Below are positions 36,137-44,428 of a stretch of 64,000 nucleotides of DNA, one piece after another (position 1 is the stretch's first letter; each line of letters begins with the position of its first letter). The translations under genes were made by a program, and so were the position numbers. The notes below the pieces were generated by a model. The model did no database searches and was not told where the DNA came from. It saw nothing but the letters and a program-made list of their open reading frames with translations. Origin of the DNA: Actinospineispora spinosispora DSM 44797 (GTDB lineage Bacteria > Actinomycetota > Actinomycetes > Mycobacteriales > Pseudonocardiaceae); the NCBI RefSeq assembly GCF_000429025.1, contig NZ_AUBB01000006.1:372001-436000 (forward strand). Reading direction: 5' to 3'.

Positions 36137-36487
36137 GTGCGCGTGGCGCCCCTAGCGCCCTGTAAGGCCGCCACGCGTGGGCCCGCACGACCGAGGCGAC
36201 CCACCCCCAGCGCCGCCGACGCCGTGCGGGCCCACCCCTGTCCGCCTCACGCGAAAGCAGTCGACTTGAAGATCACCGACCAGCCCGAGCCGTCCGCCGT
36301 CATGCTGTCCGCGGCACTACTGCTGGTCTCGCACAGCGATCGCGGATGGATTCCACTGCTCGCCGAGCACGTCGACGACGGCACCGGCCACTGCGCCTCC
36401 TGCCACGGCCCGATCCACCCGTGCAACCTGGCCCAGATAGCCGAGTACGCCAGACATCTGTCCGAGCAGCACGGAAAAACCCCGTGA
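36137..36487 (+). CDS. Small Cys-containing hypothetical protein divergent from XRE
   Basis: Up to 116 residues from GTG 36137; the N-terminal 45 residues are Pro/Arg/Ala-rich, and TTG 36267 (KITDQPEPSA) is an alternative that leaves 73 residues. The conserved-looking part has HSDRGWIPLLAEHVDDGTG, then CASCHGPIHPC and a helix LAQIAEYARHLSEQH. The C-x2-C...C pattern may bind metal. I recall similar small proteins beside XRE-DUF397 pairs, but know no function. Its stop lies inside hairpin C4. Confidence 0.65.
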   Translation: MRVAPLAPCKAATRGPARPRRPTPSAADAVRAHPCPPHAKAVDLKITDQPEPSAVMLSAALLLVSHSDRGWIPLLAEHVDDGTGHCASCHGPIHPCNLAQIAEYARHLSEQHGKTP

Positions 36488-36530
36488 GTGCCGCGGCCGC
36501 CTATAGGCGGCCGCGGCACTCACGGGGTTT
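36477..36530. terminator. Family C hairpin acting as bidirectional terminator
   Basis: A 54-bp perfect palindrome, tips AAACCCCGTGAGTG and CACTCACGGGGTTT, with CCTATAGG at the centre. T-rich ends are present on both strands (GGTTT on plus; GGGGTTTTTCC on minus), so it could end both convergent genes. It overlaps the stop of the small gene. Confidence 0.85.
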
Positions 36531-36545
36531 GACCTGCGGTTTTGC

Positions 36546-38129
36546 TCAGTCGATGAGGGCGTAGGCGGGCAGGGTCAGGAAGTCGACGAACTCGTCGGCG
36601 AGGGCGACCTGCTCGAACACCTGGCGGGCGTCGTCCCAGCGACCGGAGGCGAACGCGTCGCCCTCCGCCGAGCGGATCTTGTCGAACTCCTGCTCGATCA
36701 CCGAACGCACCAGTTCCTCGGTGACCTTCTGACCGTCGGACAGCGCCACGCCGCCGTGGACCCACTGCCACACCTGCGACCGGGAGATCTCGGCGGTGGC
36801 GGCGTCCTCCATGAGGTTGTTGATGCCGGCGGCGCCATTGCCCCGCAGCCACGACTCGATGTAGCGCAGGCCGACGCTGACGTCGCCGCGCAGACCGTCC
36901 TCCGTCGGCTGGGCCGGCGTGGATGCCACGTCGAGGAGCTGTTCGGCGCTGACCTGGACGTCGTCACGCAGCCGGTCCAGCTGGTTCTGCCGGTCGCCGA
37001 GCACCGCGCTGAACTCGTCGCGGCAGATCGACACCAGGTCCGGGTGCGCCACCCACGAGCCGTCATAACCGGCCGTGGCCTCACGCTGCTTGTCCTCGTG
37101 GACCTTCGCCATGGCCTTCTCGTTGGCTTCGGGGTCGCGGCGGCTCGGGATGAACGCGGCCATGCCGCCGATGGCGAACGCGCCGCGCTTGTGGCAGGTC
37201 GAGACCAGCAGCTCGGTGTAGGCGCGCATGAACGGCGCGGTCATGGTGATCGCGTTGCGGTCCGGCAGCACGAACTCCGGGCCGGCGTCCCGGAAGTTCT
37301 TGATCACCGAGAACAGGTAGTCCCAGCGGCCGGCGTTCAGCCCGGAGGCGTGTTCGCGCAGCTCGTAGAGGATCTCTTCCATCTCGAAGGCCGCGGTGAT
37401 GGTCTCGATCAGCACGGTGGCCCGAACGGATCCGTGCTCCACTCCCCTGGCCCGCTCGGCGAAGGTGAACGCGTCGTTCCACAGCCGCGCCTCGAGGTGG
37501 CTCTCCAGCTTCGGCAGGTAGAAGTAGGGCACCGAGGGGTTGTGGAAGAAGTACAGGCCGAAGTCGACGAGGCCACCCGCGACCGGTTCGCCGTCGACCG
37601 TGAGGTGACGTTCGTCGAGGTGCCAGCCACGCGGGCGCACCACGACGGTGGGCTGCTCGGTCGCGGTGACGCGGTACTCCTTGCCCTCCGGGCTGGTGTA
37701 CTCGACCTTGCCGGTGCGCGCGTCCAGTAGGTTGACCTGACCGGCGACGACGTTGTGCCAGGTGGGTGTCGTGGCGTCCTCGAAGTCGGCGAGCCACACC
37801 TTGGCGCCGGAGTTGAGCGCGTTGATGGTCATCTTGCGCTCGGTCGGGCCGGTCATCTCGACCCGGCGGTCGGCCAGTGCGGGCGGCGCCTCGGCCACGC
37901 GCCATTCGGCGGCGCGGATGTCGGCGGTCTCGGCGAGGAAGTCGAGCTTCCCGGTGCGGGCGATCTCGGCTCGTCGGTCGGCGCGCGCGGCGAGCAGCTC
38001 GCGGCGGGTCGCGTCGAACTCACGGTGCAGCGACGCGACGAAATCCAGCGCTTCAGGAGTGAGTACTTCCTCCGCGCGGTCCACCGGATAGGCCTTGACT
38101 TCGATCTTGGGCGTCGTCTGCGCACTCAT
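36546..38129 (-). CDS. aceB: Malate synthase A
   Basis: 527 residues from the ATG at 38129 (MSAQTTPKIEV). Seen: DFEDATTPTW, VVRPRGWHLDERHL, VLIETITAAFEMEEILYEL, RNAITMTAPFMRAY, GGMAAFIPSRRDPEAN and NLMEDAATAEISRSQVWQW with catalytic acids in place. It condenses glyoxylate and acetyl-CoA to malate in the glyoxylate bypass. No isocitrate lyase gene is adjacent. Leader sequence lacks a strong ribosome binding site. An IclR-type palindrome lies 37 bp before the start, the same as before glcD. Confidence 0.96.
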   Translation of the reverse strand: MSAQTTPKIEVKAYPVDRAEEVLTPEALDFVASLHREFDATRRELLAARADRRAEIARTGKLDFLAETADIRAAEWRVAEAPPALADRRVEMTGPTERKMTINALNSGAKVWLADFEDATTPTWHNVVAGQVNLLDARTGKVEYTSPEGKEYRVTATEQPTVVVRPRGWHLDERHLTVDGEPVAGGLVDFGLYFFHNPSVPYFYLPKLESHLEARLWNDAFTFAERARGVEHGSVRATVLIETITAAFEMEEILYELREHASGLNAGRWDYLFSVIKNFRDAGPEFVLPDRNAITMTAPFMRAYTELLVSTCHKRGAFAIGGMAAFIPSRRDPEANEKAMAKVHEDKQREATAGYDGSWVAHPDLVSICRDEFSAVLGDRQNQLDRLRDDVQVSAEQLLDVASTPAQPTEDGLRGDVSVGLRYIESWLRGNGAAGINNLMEDAATAEISRSQVWQWVHGGVALSDGQKVTEELVRSVIEQEFDKIRSAEGDAFASGRWDDARQVFEQVALADEFVDFLTLPAYALID

Positions 38130-38165
38130 GAGCCGCAGAGTACTTTCTGTCAGACGGACACGCCA

Positions 38166-38180
38166 TTCCACAATGCGGAA
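38166..38180. promoter_or_regulatory. IclR-type operator before aceB
   Basis: TTCCAC-AAT-GCGGAA, a 15-bp inverted repeat with one arm difference. The same pattern (TTCCAC-TAT-GTGGAA) occurs before glcD at 40294. IclR-family sites often have this TTCC-N-GGAA form. It lies 37 bp upstream of the aceB start. Confidence 0.65.
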
Positions 38181-38459
38181 GTTAGGTGGACCTGAATATC
38201 TATGCGGTAACGATCACATGATCAAGATATGTTTCGCCTGAGTAAATTTGGTCACCGTTCACCTCATAAGGGGCACCAGAACGCCTGAGATTCGGCCTCA
38301 GGTCTAGACAGGCGATGATGCTCACACAGACAATCACCGCATGACGGCGACCGTTGGACAGACTCGGTCAGCCACCCGTCCGGCAAGAGCCGAACGGGAC
38401 GAACTGCACAATGTCGGAGGCTCCCCATCTTCGCCATGACACGAGGAGATGAGTCGGTC

Positions 38460-38831
38460 ATGCCGAGTGACGAGACTTACGCTCGCATCCCTCGACCACG
38501 AGCTCCGCTCAGTGAGTCGATCCGCCGGATCATGCCTCGCCCCGAGCCGCCGACCGCGATCGACATCGACGAAGCCTGCTTCGACCTCGCCGAGGTAGCG
38601 GTCCGCACGTGCTCCGACGGCTCATGGCAGGAACACGCGTGTTTCCTGCTCGGTTCGGCCTCCGGCCGCTGGCAGGTCGTTCCGTTCAGCCACCCCGTGG
38701 TGTGCGAGCTGCTCGGCCGCCTGCGTGAGCTTCCCGGCTTCGACGACAACGCGCTTCTCGACGTCATCGGCTCCAAGCAGGCCGAGATCGTCGTGCTGTG
38801 GCGCGACCCGTCACTCGCCAAGGTTCGCTGA
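38460..38831 (+). CDS. Hypothetical protein
   Basis: 123 residues from the ATG at 38460 (MPSDETYARI), or 131 if the in-frame ATG at 38436 is used; AGGAG at 38444 could serve the former. Residues about 30-70 (EACFDLAEVAVRTC) and a C-terminal helical region (CELLGRLRELPGFDDNALLDVIG, IVVLWRDPSL) suggest a folded alpha/beta domain. No family is recognised. It is convergent with the secreted lipase, only 7 bp apart. The 264-bp gap upstream is AT-richer than its surroundings and holds a small CTGAG hairpin. Confidence 0.6.
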   Translation: MPSDETYARIPRPRAPLSESIRRIMPRPEPPTAIDIDEACFDLAEVAVRTCSDGSWQEHACFLLGSASGRWQVVPFSHPVVCELLGRLRELPGFDDNALLDVIGSKQAEIVVLWRDPSLAKVR

Positions 38832-38838
38832 CCGACCC

Positions 38839-40107
38839 TCATCCGCACGAGTTCGGCGCCGGGTGACCGGCGAATCGTTCCGCCAGCCAGGCAACGGATC
38901 CCGGACCACCGGACAACGCCCCCGCGACGTGGTTCGCCGCTGGAATCTCGGTGTACTGCACACGCACCCCGCGTCCGCAATACTCGTCCCGGAGCTTGTG
39001 CGCGACATCGACCGGGATCAACTCGTCGGCACCCGCCTGATAGAGCCGCACCGGAACCCTGGGCGCCTGCGCCCCGATCCGGTTCACCTCCAGCTTGCGC
39101 ACCAACGGCGGGTAGTCCAGCGGGTCGTCGACGGTGGTGAACTCGTTCAGCCGGTGAGTGCCCTCTCCGGCGAGCTCCTCGGTGCACTCCGTGCGCACCC
39201 GGTCGATCAGTTTCCTGCCCTTGTCGTTCAGCAGGTCGTGGTAGATGTCGAGGTCGGGGTAACCGGCGTCGATGCCGGCCGCGGCGGCCGCGAGCAGACC
39301 GAAGGACGGCTTGTTGTCCAGGTTGCGGCCGACCGCGCGCAGATCAGCGGGCACGCCGCCCTCGGCAACACCGACGACCTTCAGGTCCGATGCGTAGTCC
39401 TCCGCCTGTTCGGCGGCCGACGCGGCGGCTCCGCCACCCTGCGAATAACCCCAGATACCGACGGGCGCGTTCCTCGACAGACCCGCGTCGCGCAGCTCCG
39501 TCGCGGCGCGCACGATGTCCAGCGCGGCGCGACCTTCCGATCGCTGCACCACGTAGGTGTGGTTGCCCGGCGTGCCGAGACCCTCGTAGTCGGTGACCAC
39601 GACCGCCCAGCCCGCGGCCAGCGCCTGGGACATCAGCGTGAACTCGACGTCGGTACCGGACGCCAGCTGGTACGAGGGCGCGCACTGGTCGCCGAGCCCG
39701 TGCGTCCCGATCGTGTAGGTGACGATCGGCCTCGGGCCCGAGCCGAGCCAGGGGGTGCCCGGCACCATGACGGTTCCGGAGACCGCGTTCGACTCGTCGC
39801 GAGCGCTCGTCGACCGGTAGAGCACCTGCCAGGCGCGTACCGGAGCCGGCAGCACCGAAGCCCGGACGTGACTGACGCGCGACCGAATGAGGTCACCCGG
39901 TTCACCTCGGTCGAGGTCCGAGGGCGGACGGTAGAAGGAGTCCTGGTCGGGTCGTGTCGGCTGCCCCAGCACGGGCGGGGCGGGAAGCTCCAGCGACGGC
40001 CTGGGGCTGGTGACCGGCTCGGATGCCTGCGCGGTGCCCGCGCCCACCCCGACCAGCGCTACCGAGAGCAGCAGGGCACCTACCGAGAGTGCCCGCCGTC
40101 GCCGCAT
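38839..40107 (-). CDS. Secreted lipase/esterase (LIP family)
   Basis: 422 residues. A signal peptide (about 1-30: MRRRRALSVGALLLSVALVG, then AQA before SEP) directs export. The mature alpha/beta hydrolase has the nucleophile elbow GIWGYSQGGGAAA, an acid in YQAGADELIPVD and His in AANHVAG. Two Cys pairs may form disulfides outside the cell. Such secretory lipases act on lipids or steroid esters; the substrate is unknown. It is divergent from glcD with a 219-bp gap that has the IclR-type palindrome. Confidence 0.9.
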   Translation of the reverse strand: MRRRRALSVGALLLSVALVGVGAGTAQASEPVTSPRPSLELPAPPVLGQPTRPDQDSFYRPPSDLDRGEPGDLIRSRVSHVRASVLPAPVRAWQVLYRSTSARDESNAVSGTVMVPGTPWLGSGPRPIVTYTIGTHGLGDQCAPSYQLASGTDVEFTLMSQALAAGWAVVVTDYEGLGTPGNHTYVVQRSEGRAALDIVRAATELRDAGLSRNAPVGIWGYSQGGGAAASAAEQAEDYASDLKVVGVAEGGVPADLRAVGRNLDNKPSFGLLAAAAAGIDAGYPDLDIYHDLLNDKGRKLIDRVRTECTEELAGEGTHRLNEFTTVDDPLDYPPLVRKLEVNRIGAQAPRVPVRLYQAGADELIPVDVAHKLRDEYCGRGVRVQYTEIPAANHVAGALSGGPGSVAWLAERFAGHPAPNSCG

Positions 40108-40293
40108 GATCAGCCCAACGACCGGAACCGATTGAGGATCCGGATAGCACGATCAGCGTCACCCGATCGGTGAGATCTGACCGGCGTGTCGAGCGCGCCT
40201 AGTGGACATCTTTGAGACGGTGTCGGGCCTTGACGCATGCCCCGGCGCGCGGTTCGCTGGTATCACCGGTAATTTCTCAAAGCGGTAGATAGA

Positions 40294-40308
40294 TTCCACT
40301 ATGTGGAA
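40294..40308. promoter_or_regulatory. IclR-type operator before glcDEF
   Basis: TTCCAC-TAT-GTGGAA, a perfect 6-bp-armed inverted repeat, 19-33 bp upstream of the glcD start, close enough to block or overlap its promoter. Matches the aceB site at 38166. Confidence 0.7.
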
Positions 40309-40326
40309 GACAAGCGGAGGTGCGTG

Positions 40327-41781
40327 ATGACCATCGACGCAGCCGCCCTGCACGACTTCCAGCAGGCCATCGGCGCCGCGAACGTGATCACCGATCTGGC
40401 GCGACTGCGCAGCTACGAGTGCGACGGGCTCACCGGGTACCGCGTGGTCCCCGGCCTGGTCCTGCTGCCGCACACCGCGGACGAGGTAGCGGCCTCGGTG
40501 ACGGTGTGCGCGACCCATCGCATCCCGTTCGTCGCCAGGGGCGCGGGCACCGGGCTGTCCGGTGGAGCGCTGCCGGTCGCGGACGGGGTGGTGATCAGCC
40601 TCGCCCGGCTGCGCCGCGTCCTGGAGGTCGACCCGGTGGACCGCCGCGCGGTGCTGGAGCCGGGCGTGACGAACCTGGACATCACCCGCGCCGCGGCACC
40701 GCACGGCCTGTACTACGCGCCGGACCCGTCCAGCCAGCAGGTCTGCACGATCGGCGGCAACGTCGCGGAGAACTCCGGCGGCGCGCACTGCCTGAAGTAC
40801 GGCTTCACCACCAACCACGTGCTCGCGCTCGAGGTGGTCCTCGCCGACGGCAGTGTGGTCACCCTGGGCGGCGACAGCGGTGAGCAGGCCGGACCCGACC
40901 TGCGCGGAGTGTTCCTGGGCAGCGAGGGCACCGTCGGCATCGCCACCAAGATCACCGTTCGGCTGCTGCGCACCCCGGAGACCGTGCGCACCCTGCTCGC
41001 CGACTTCCCGTCGATCCAGGCGGCCGGTGAGGTCGTCAGTGACATCGTCGCCGCCGGGATCGTGCCCGCCGCGGTCGAGATGATGGACACGCTCGCCATC
41101 GAGGCCGCCGAGGAGGCGGTGCACGCCGGGTACACGATCGGCACACCCGCCGCGCTGGTCGTCGAGCTGGACGGACCGGTCGAGGAGTGCGACGGGCAGT
41201 TCGAGAAGGTCCGCGCCATCTGCGAGAAGCACGGCTGCACCCGGCTGCACATCGCGGCCGACAACGAGGAGCGGGCGGCGATCTGGCGGGGCCGCAAAGC
41301 CGCGTTCGCGGCCGTCGGGCGGATCAGCCCGGACTACTTCGTGCAGGACGGTGTCGTGCCGCGCACCCGGCTCGCGGAGGTACTCGGCCGGATCGCGGAT
41401 ATGGGCGACGAGGCCGGCCTGCGCGTGGCCAACGTGTTCCACGCCGGCGACGGGAACCTGCACCCGCTCGTGCTCTACAGCGCGGCGGCCGGTGAGACGG
41501 AGCGCGCCGAGGTGCTGTCCGGCAAGATCGCCGAGCTGTGCGTCGAGCTGGGCGGTTCGCTGTCCGGCGAGCACGGCATCGGCACCGACAAGGCGTGCTC
41601 GATGCCGAAGATGTTCTCCGAGGTCGATCTCGACGTCATGGCGCGGGTGCGCGACGCATTCGACCCGCACCAGCTGTGCAACCCGGGCAAGCTGCTGCCC
41701 ACGCCCCGGTTGTGCGGCGAGCGGCCGGGCAAGTTCGCGCCGCATCCGCTGGAGGAGGCCGGGGTGATCGAAAGACTATGA
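40327..41781 (+). CDS. glcD: Glycolate oxidase subunit GlcD (FAD-linked oxidase)
   Basis: 484 residues from the ATG at 40327, with GGAGG 6 bp before it. FAD-binding: ARGAGTGLSGGALPV, TIGGNVAENSGGAHCLKYG. C-terminal: FHAGDGNLHPL and GSLSGEHGIGTDKA. It oxidises glycolate (or D-lactate) to glyoxylate with GlcE and GlcF. The next gene's start overlaps by 4 bp. Confidence 0.95.
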   Translation: MTIDAAALHDFQQAIGAANVITDLARLRSYECDGLTGYRVVPGLVLLPHTADEVAASVTVCATHRIPFVARGAGTGLSGGALPVADGVVISLARLRRVLEVDPVDRRAVLEPGVTNLDITRAAAPHGLYYAPDPSSQQVCTIGGNVAENSGGAHCLKYGFTTNHVLALEVVLADGSVVTLGGDSGEQAGPDLRGVFLGSEGTVGIATKITVRLLRTPETVRTLLADFPSIQAAGEVVSDIVAAGIVPAAVEMMDTLAIEAAEEAVHAGYTIGTPAALVVELDGPVEECDGQFEKVRAICEKHGCTRLHIAADNEERAAIWRGRKAAFAAVGRISPDYFVQDGVVPRTRLAEVLGRIADMGDEAGLRVANVFHAGDGNLHPLVLYSAAAGETERAEVLSGKIAELCVELGGSLSGEHGIGTDKACSMPKMFSEVDLDVMARVRDAFDPHQLCNPGKLLPTPRLCGERPGKFAPHPLEEAGVIERL

Positions 41782-42923
41782 GCGCTCCCGAAACCGACGC
41801 GCACCACACCACCACAGTGCGGCGCCCCACCGATGTCACCGAGGCCTCCGCCGTGCTCGCCGACAGCACCGGTCCGGTCCAGATCCGTGGCGCGGGCACC
41901 GCGGGCGACTGGGCCGGGCAGGCGACGCCCGCCGAGCAGGTCCTGGACACCACGTCGCTGACCGGGGTGCTCGCGCACAACCCGTCCGACATGACCGTCT
42001 CGGTACGGGCCGGTACCCCGCTGCGTGAGCTCAACACGCTGCTCGCCGAACACGGCCAGCGCGTGGCGCTGGACGCGGCGCGGGTGGCCGACGGCGCCAG
42101 CGTCGGCGGTCTCATCGCCACGGCGGACGCCGGGCCCTCGGCGCTGACCTACGGGTCGCTGCGCGACCTGGTGATCGGCGCGACCCTGGTCCTCGCGGAC
42201 GGCACGGTGGCACACAGCGGCGGCCACGTGATCAAGAACGTGGCCGGCTACGACCTCACCAAGCTCGTGCACGGCAGCCACGGCGCGCTCGCGCTCGTCG
42301 CGGAGGCGGTGCTGCGGCTGCACCCGCTGCCGGAGGCGACCGCCACGGTCCGGCTGGCCTGCTCGTTGACCGAGGCCGCACAACGGACCGCCACTCTCCT
42401 GGCCAGCCCCCTGGAGCCGGTGGCCGTCGAATGGTTCGGTGACGAGCTGTTCGTGCGGGTGGAGGGTACGTCGGCCGCCCTGGACCGGAGAGTCGGCCGG
42501 CTGGTGGAGCTGCTCGACGGCGCGGTGCGGTCGCCCGAGGCCGATGCCGACGACGCCTGGGACGAACACGCCCGCCTGGTCGGGCAACCCCCGACGGGTG
42601 CGGCCATCCTGCGGATCGGCGCCCGGCCGTCCCGGCTGGCTCCGCTGCTGGTCGAGCTGGTCGACACGCTGGCGGCGCGGGCTCCCGTCGCCGGGCTGGC
42701 CACCGGCATCGCGACCGTGGCCGTGCCGGTCGATGCGGTCCCCGATGCCCATCGGCTGGTGCATCGGGTGGGCGGCACCTCGACGCTGCGCCGACGTCCT
42801 TCCGGCTCCACCGTGCCCGGCTGGGGTGTGGAGCCCTCGGCGATCGGTGTGCTCCGGGCGGTCAAGACCGAGCTCGACCCGGACGGCCGCCTCGGCGCCG
42901 GACGGTTCGCACCATGGATGTGA
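41778..42923 (+). CDS. glcE: Glycolate oxidase subunit GlcE
   Basis: 381 residues from the ATG at 41778, overlapping the glcD stop. The FAD-binding half has IRGAGTAGDWAG, DGASVGGLIATADAG and GGHVIKNVAGYDL. It lacks the C-terminal GEHGIG of GlcD, as usual for GlcE. It serves as the second FAD-binding component of the complex. glcF begins 7 bp after its stop. Confidence 0.93.
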   Translation: MSAPETDAHHTTTVRRPTDVTEASAVLADSTGPVQIRGAGTAGDWAGQATPAEQVLDTTSLTGVLAHNPSDMTVSVRAGTPLRELNTLLAEHGQRVALDAARVADGASVGGLIATADAGPSALTYGSLRDLVIGATLVLADGTVAHSGGHVIKNVAGYDLTKLVHGSHGALALVAEAVLRLHPLPEATATVRLACSLTEAAQRTATLLASPLEPVAVEWFGDELFVRVEGTSAALDRRVGRLVELLDGAVRSPEADADDAWDEHARLVGQPPTGAAILRIGARPSRLAPLLVELVDTLAARAPVAGLATGIATVAVPVDAVPDAHRLVHRVGGTSTLRRRPSGSTVPGWGVEPSAIGVLRAVKTELDPDGRLGAGRFAPWM

Positions 42924-42930
42924 GGTCCCT

Positions 42931-44280
42931 GTGAGCACGACGTCCGGCGGAGCCGCCGAGAGCAAGCTGCCCCAGACCGGCCCGAGTGCGTTCGACCCGC
43001 ACCGGCCGCCGGAGCGGGAGCTGCTGAGCGACTGCGTGCACTGCGGGTTCTGCCTGCCGACCTGCCCCACGTACCAGCTGTGGGGCGAGGAGATGGACTC
43101 GCCGCGCGGCCGGATCTATCTGATGGACATGGCGGCCAACGGCGAGATCGGGCTCGACGGCGCGCTGCACGAGCACATCGACGCGTGCCTGGGCTGCATG
43201 GCGTGCGTGACCGCGTGCCCGTCCGGCGTGCAGTACAACCGGCTCCTCGAGTCGGTTCGCCCGCAGCTGGAACGCAACGTGCCCCGCACCCGGGGCGACC
43301 GGTTGTTCCGCGAGGCGATCTTCGCGCTGTTCCCCTACCGGCGGCGGCTGCGCGCCGCCGCGCTGCCGGGAGCGCTCTACCAGCGGTTGCGCACGTTGGG
43401 GCCGGTCCGGAAGCTCACCGCGAAGCTTCCGGGACGGCTCGCGGCGATGGAGTCGCTGCTGCCACCGGTGAGGCTGCGTGACGCGTTCGCCCGGCTGCCG
43501 GAGGAGGTCAGCGCCCGCGGCCCGGCCCGGCGCAGGGTCGCGCTGCTCACCGGCTGCGTGCAGGACGTGTTCTTCCACCCGGTCAACGCAGCGACCGCCC
43601 GGGTGCTCGCCGCCGAGGGCTGCGACGTGCTCATCCCCCGCGACCAGCAGTGCTGCGGCGCGTTGGAGCTGCACGCCGGCCGGGAGCCGAGCGCGCTGGC
43701 CAGGGCGCGTAAGACGATCGAACGGTTCGAGCGGCTCGACGTGGACACCGTCGTCGCCAACGTCGCGGGCTGTGGCTCGTCGATGAAGGAGTACGGGCAG
43801 CTGCTGTCCGACGATCCGGAGTGGGCGGCGCGCGCGACCGCGTTCAGCGCGAAGGTGAAGGACGTCAACGAGGTGCTCGCCGACCTCGAACCACGAGCGC
43901 CGCGCCATCCCATCCGGGCCCGCGTCGTCTACCACGACGCATGTCACCTCGGGCACGCCCAGGGCGTCCGGGCGCAGCCGCGCGCGGTGCTGCGCACGAT
44001 CCCGGACCTGGAGCTGGTCGAGGTCGCCGAGCCCGAGCTGTGCTGCGGTTCGGCGGGCATCTACAACCTGGTCCAGCCGGACGCCGCGGCCGACCTGGGT
44101 GTCCGCAAGGCCGCGAACATCAGCGCCGCGAACCCCGACATGGTGGTGACCGCCAACCCCGGCTGCCTCCTGCAGATCCGCCGCCACATGACGGCGGAAG
44201 GCGCCCCGCCCCCACCACCTCTGATGCACCCCGTCCAGCTCCTGGACGCCTCCATCCGAGGCGTCCCGATCCCCCGCTAG
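42931..44280 (+). CDS. glcF: Glycolate oxidase iron-sulfur subunit GlcF
   Basis: 449 residues from GTG at 42931 (MSTTSGGAAESK). Two 4Fe-4S motifs are seen: CVHCGFCLPTCP (about 35-46) and CLGCMACVTACP (about 85-96). Two CCG domains carry QQCCGAL and CGSSMKEY, then YHDACHLGH and ELCCGSAG. It passes electrons to the respiratory chain from the flavin subunits. The operon ends with an unusually perfect hairpin. Confidence 0.95.
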   Translation: MSTTSGGAAESKLPQTGPSAFDPHRPPERELLSDCVHCGFCLPTCPTYQLWGEEMDSPRGRIYLMDMAANGEIGLDGALHEHIDACLGCMACVTACPSGVQYNRLLESVRPQLERNVPRTRGDRLFREAIFALFPYRRRLRAAALPGALYQRLRTLGPVRKLTAKLPGRLAAMESLLPPVRLRDAFARLPEEVSARGPARRRVALLTGCVQDVFFHPVNAATARVLAAEGCDVLIPRDQQCCGALELHAGREPSALARARKTIERFERLDVDTVVANVAGCGSSMKEYGQLLSDDPEWAARATAFSAKVKDVNEVLADLEPRAPRHPIRARVVYHDACHLGHAQGVRAQPRAVLRTIPDLELVEVAEPELCCGSAGIYNLVQPDAAADLGVRKAANISAANPDMVVTANPGCLLQIRRHMTAEGAPPPPPLMHPVQLLDASIRGVPIPR

Positions 44281-44297
44281 TCCCGTCCCCACCATGA

Positions 44298-44346
44298 CAC
44301 GAATGTGGCTTTAGGGACGTTGAACGTCCCTAAAGCCACATTCGTG
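44298..44346. repeat. 49-bp palindrome after glcF
   Basis: Perfect 24-bp arms with one central base: tips CACGAATGTGGCTTTAGG and its complement, centre GACGTT-G-AACGTC. It lacks the GTGAGTG tip of family C, so it may be a further family. It sits 18 bp after the glcF stop and probably ends its transcript. Confidence 0.9.
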
Positions 44347-44386
44347 CCGCTCCGGGAGGGGGTGCGGGTGGCAGGTGTGTGCTGGT

Positions 44387-44428
44387 CGTGAGTGGTGAGG
44401 GCGCCCGGAGGCGCCCTCACCACTCACG
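44387..44428. repeat. Family C hairpin overlapping the thiL stop
   Basis: Arms CGTGAGTGGTGAGGGCGCC and its complement (19 bp, perfect) with a 4-base loop. It includes the thiL stop codon (44424-44426) and faces the glcF end. Confidence 0.88.

Noticed and set aside
38230..38275. PHO box GGTCACC-GTTCACC before the hypothetical gene
   Set aside because: The repeats are 7 bp apart instead of the 11-bp phase of PhoP boxes, and the gene has no phosphate link.
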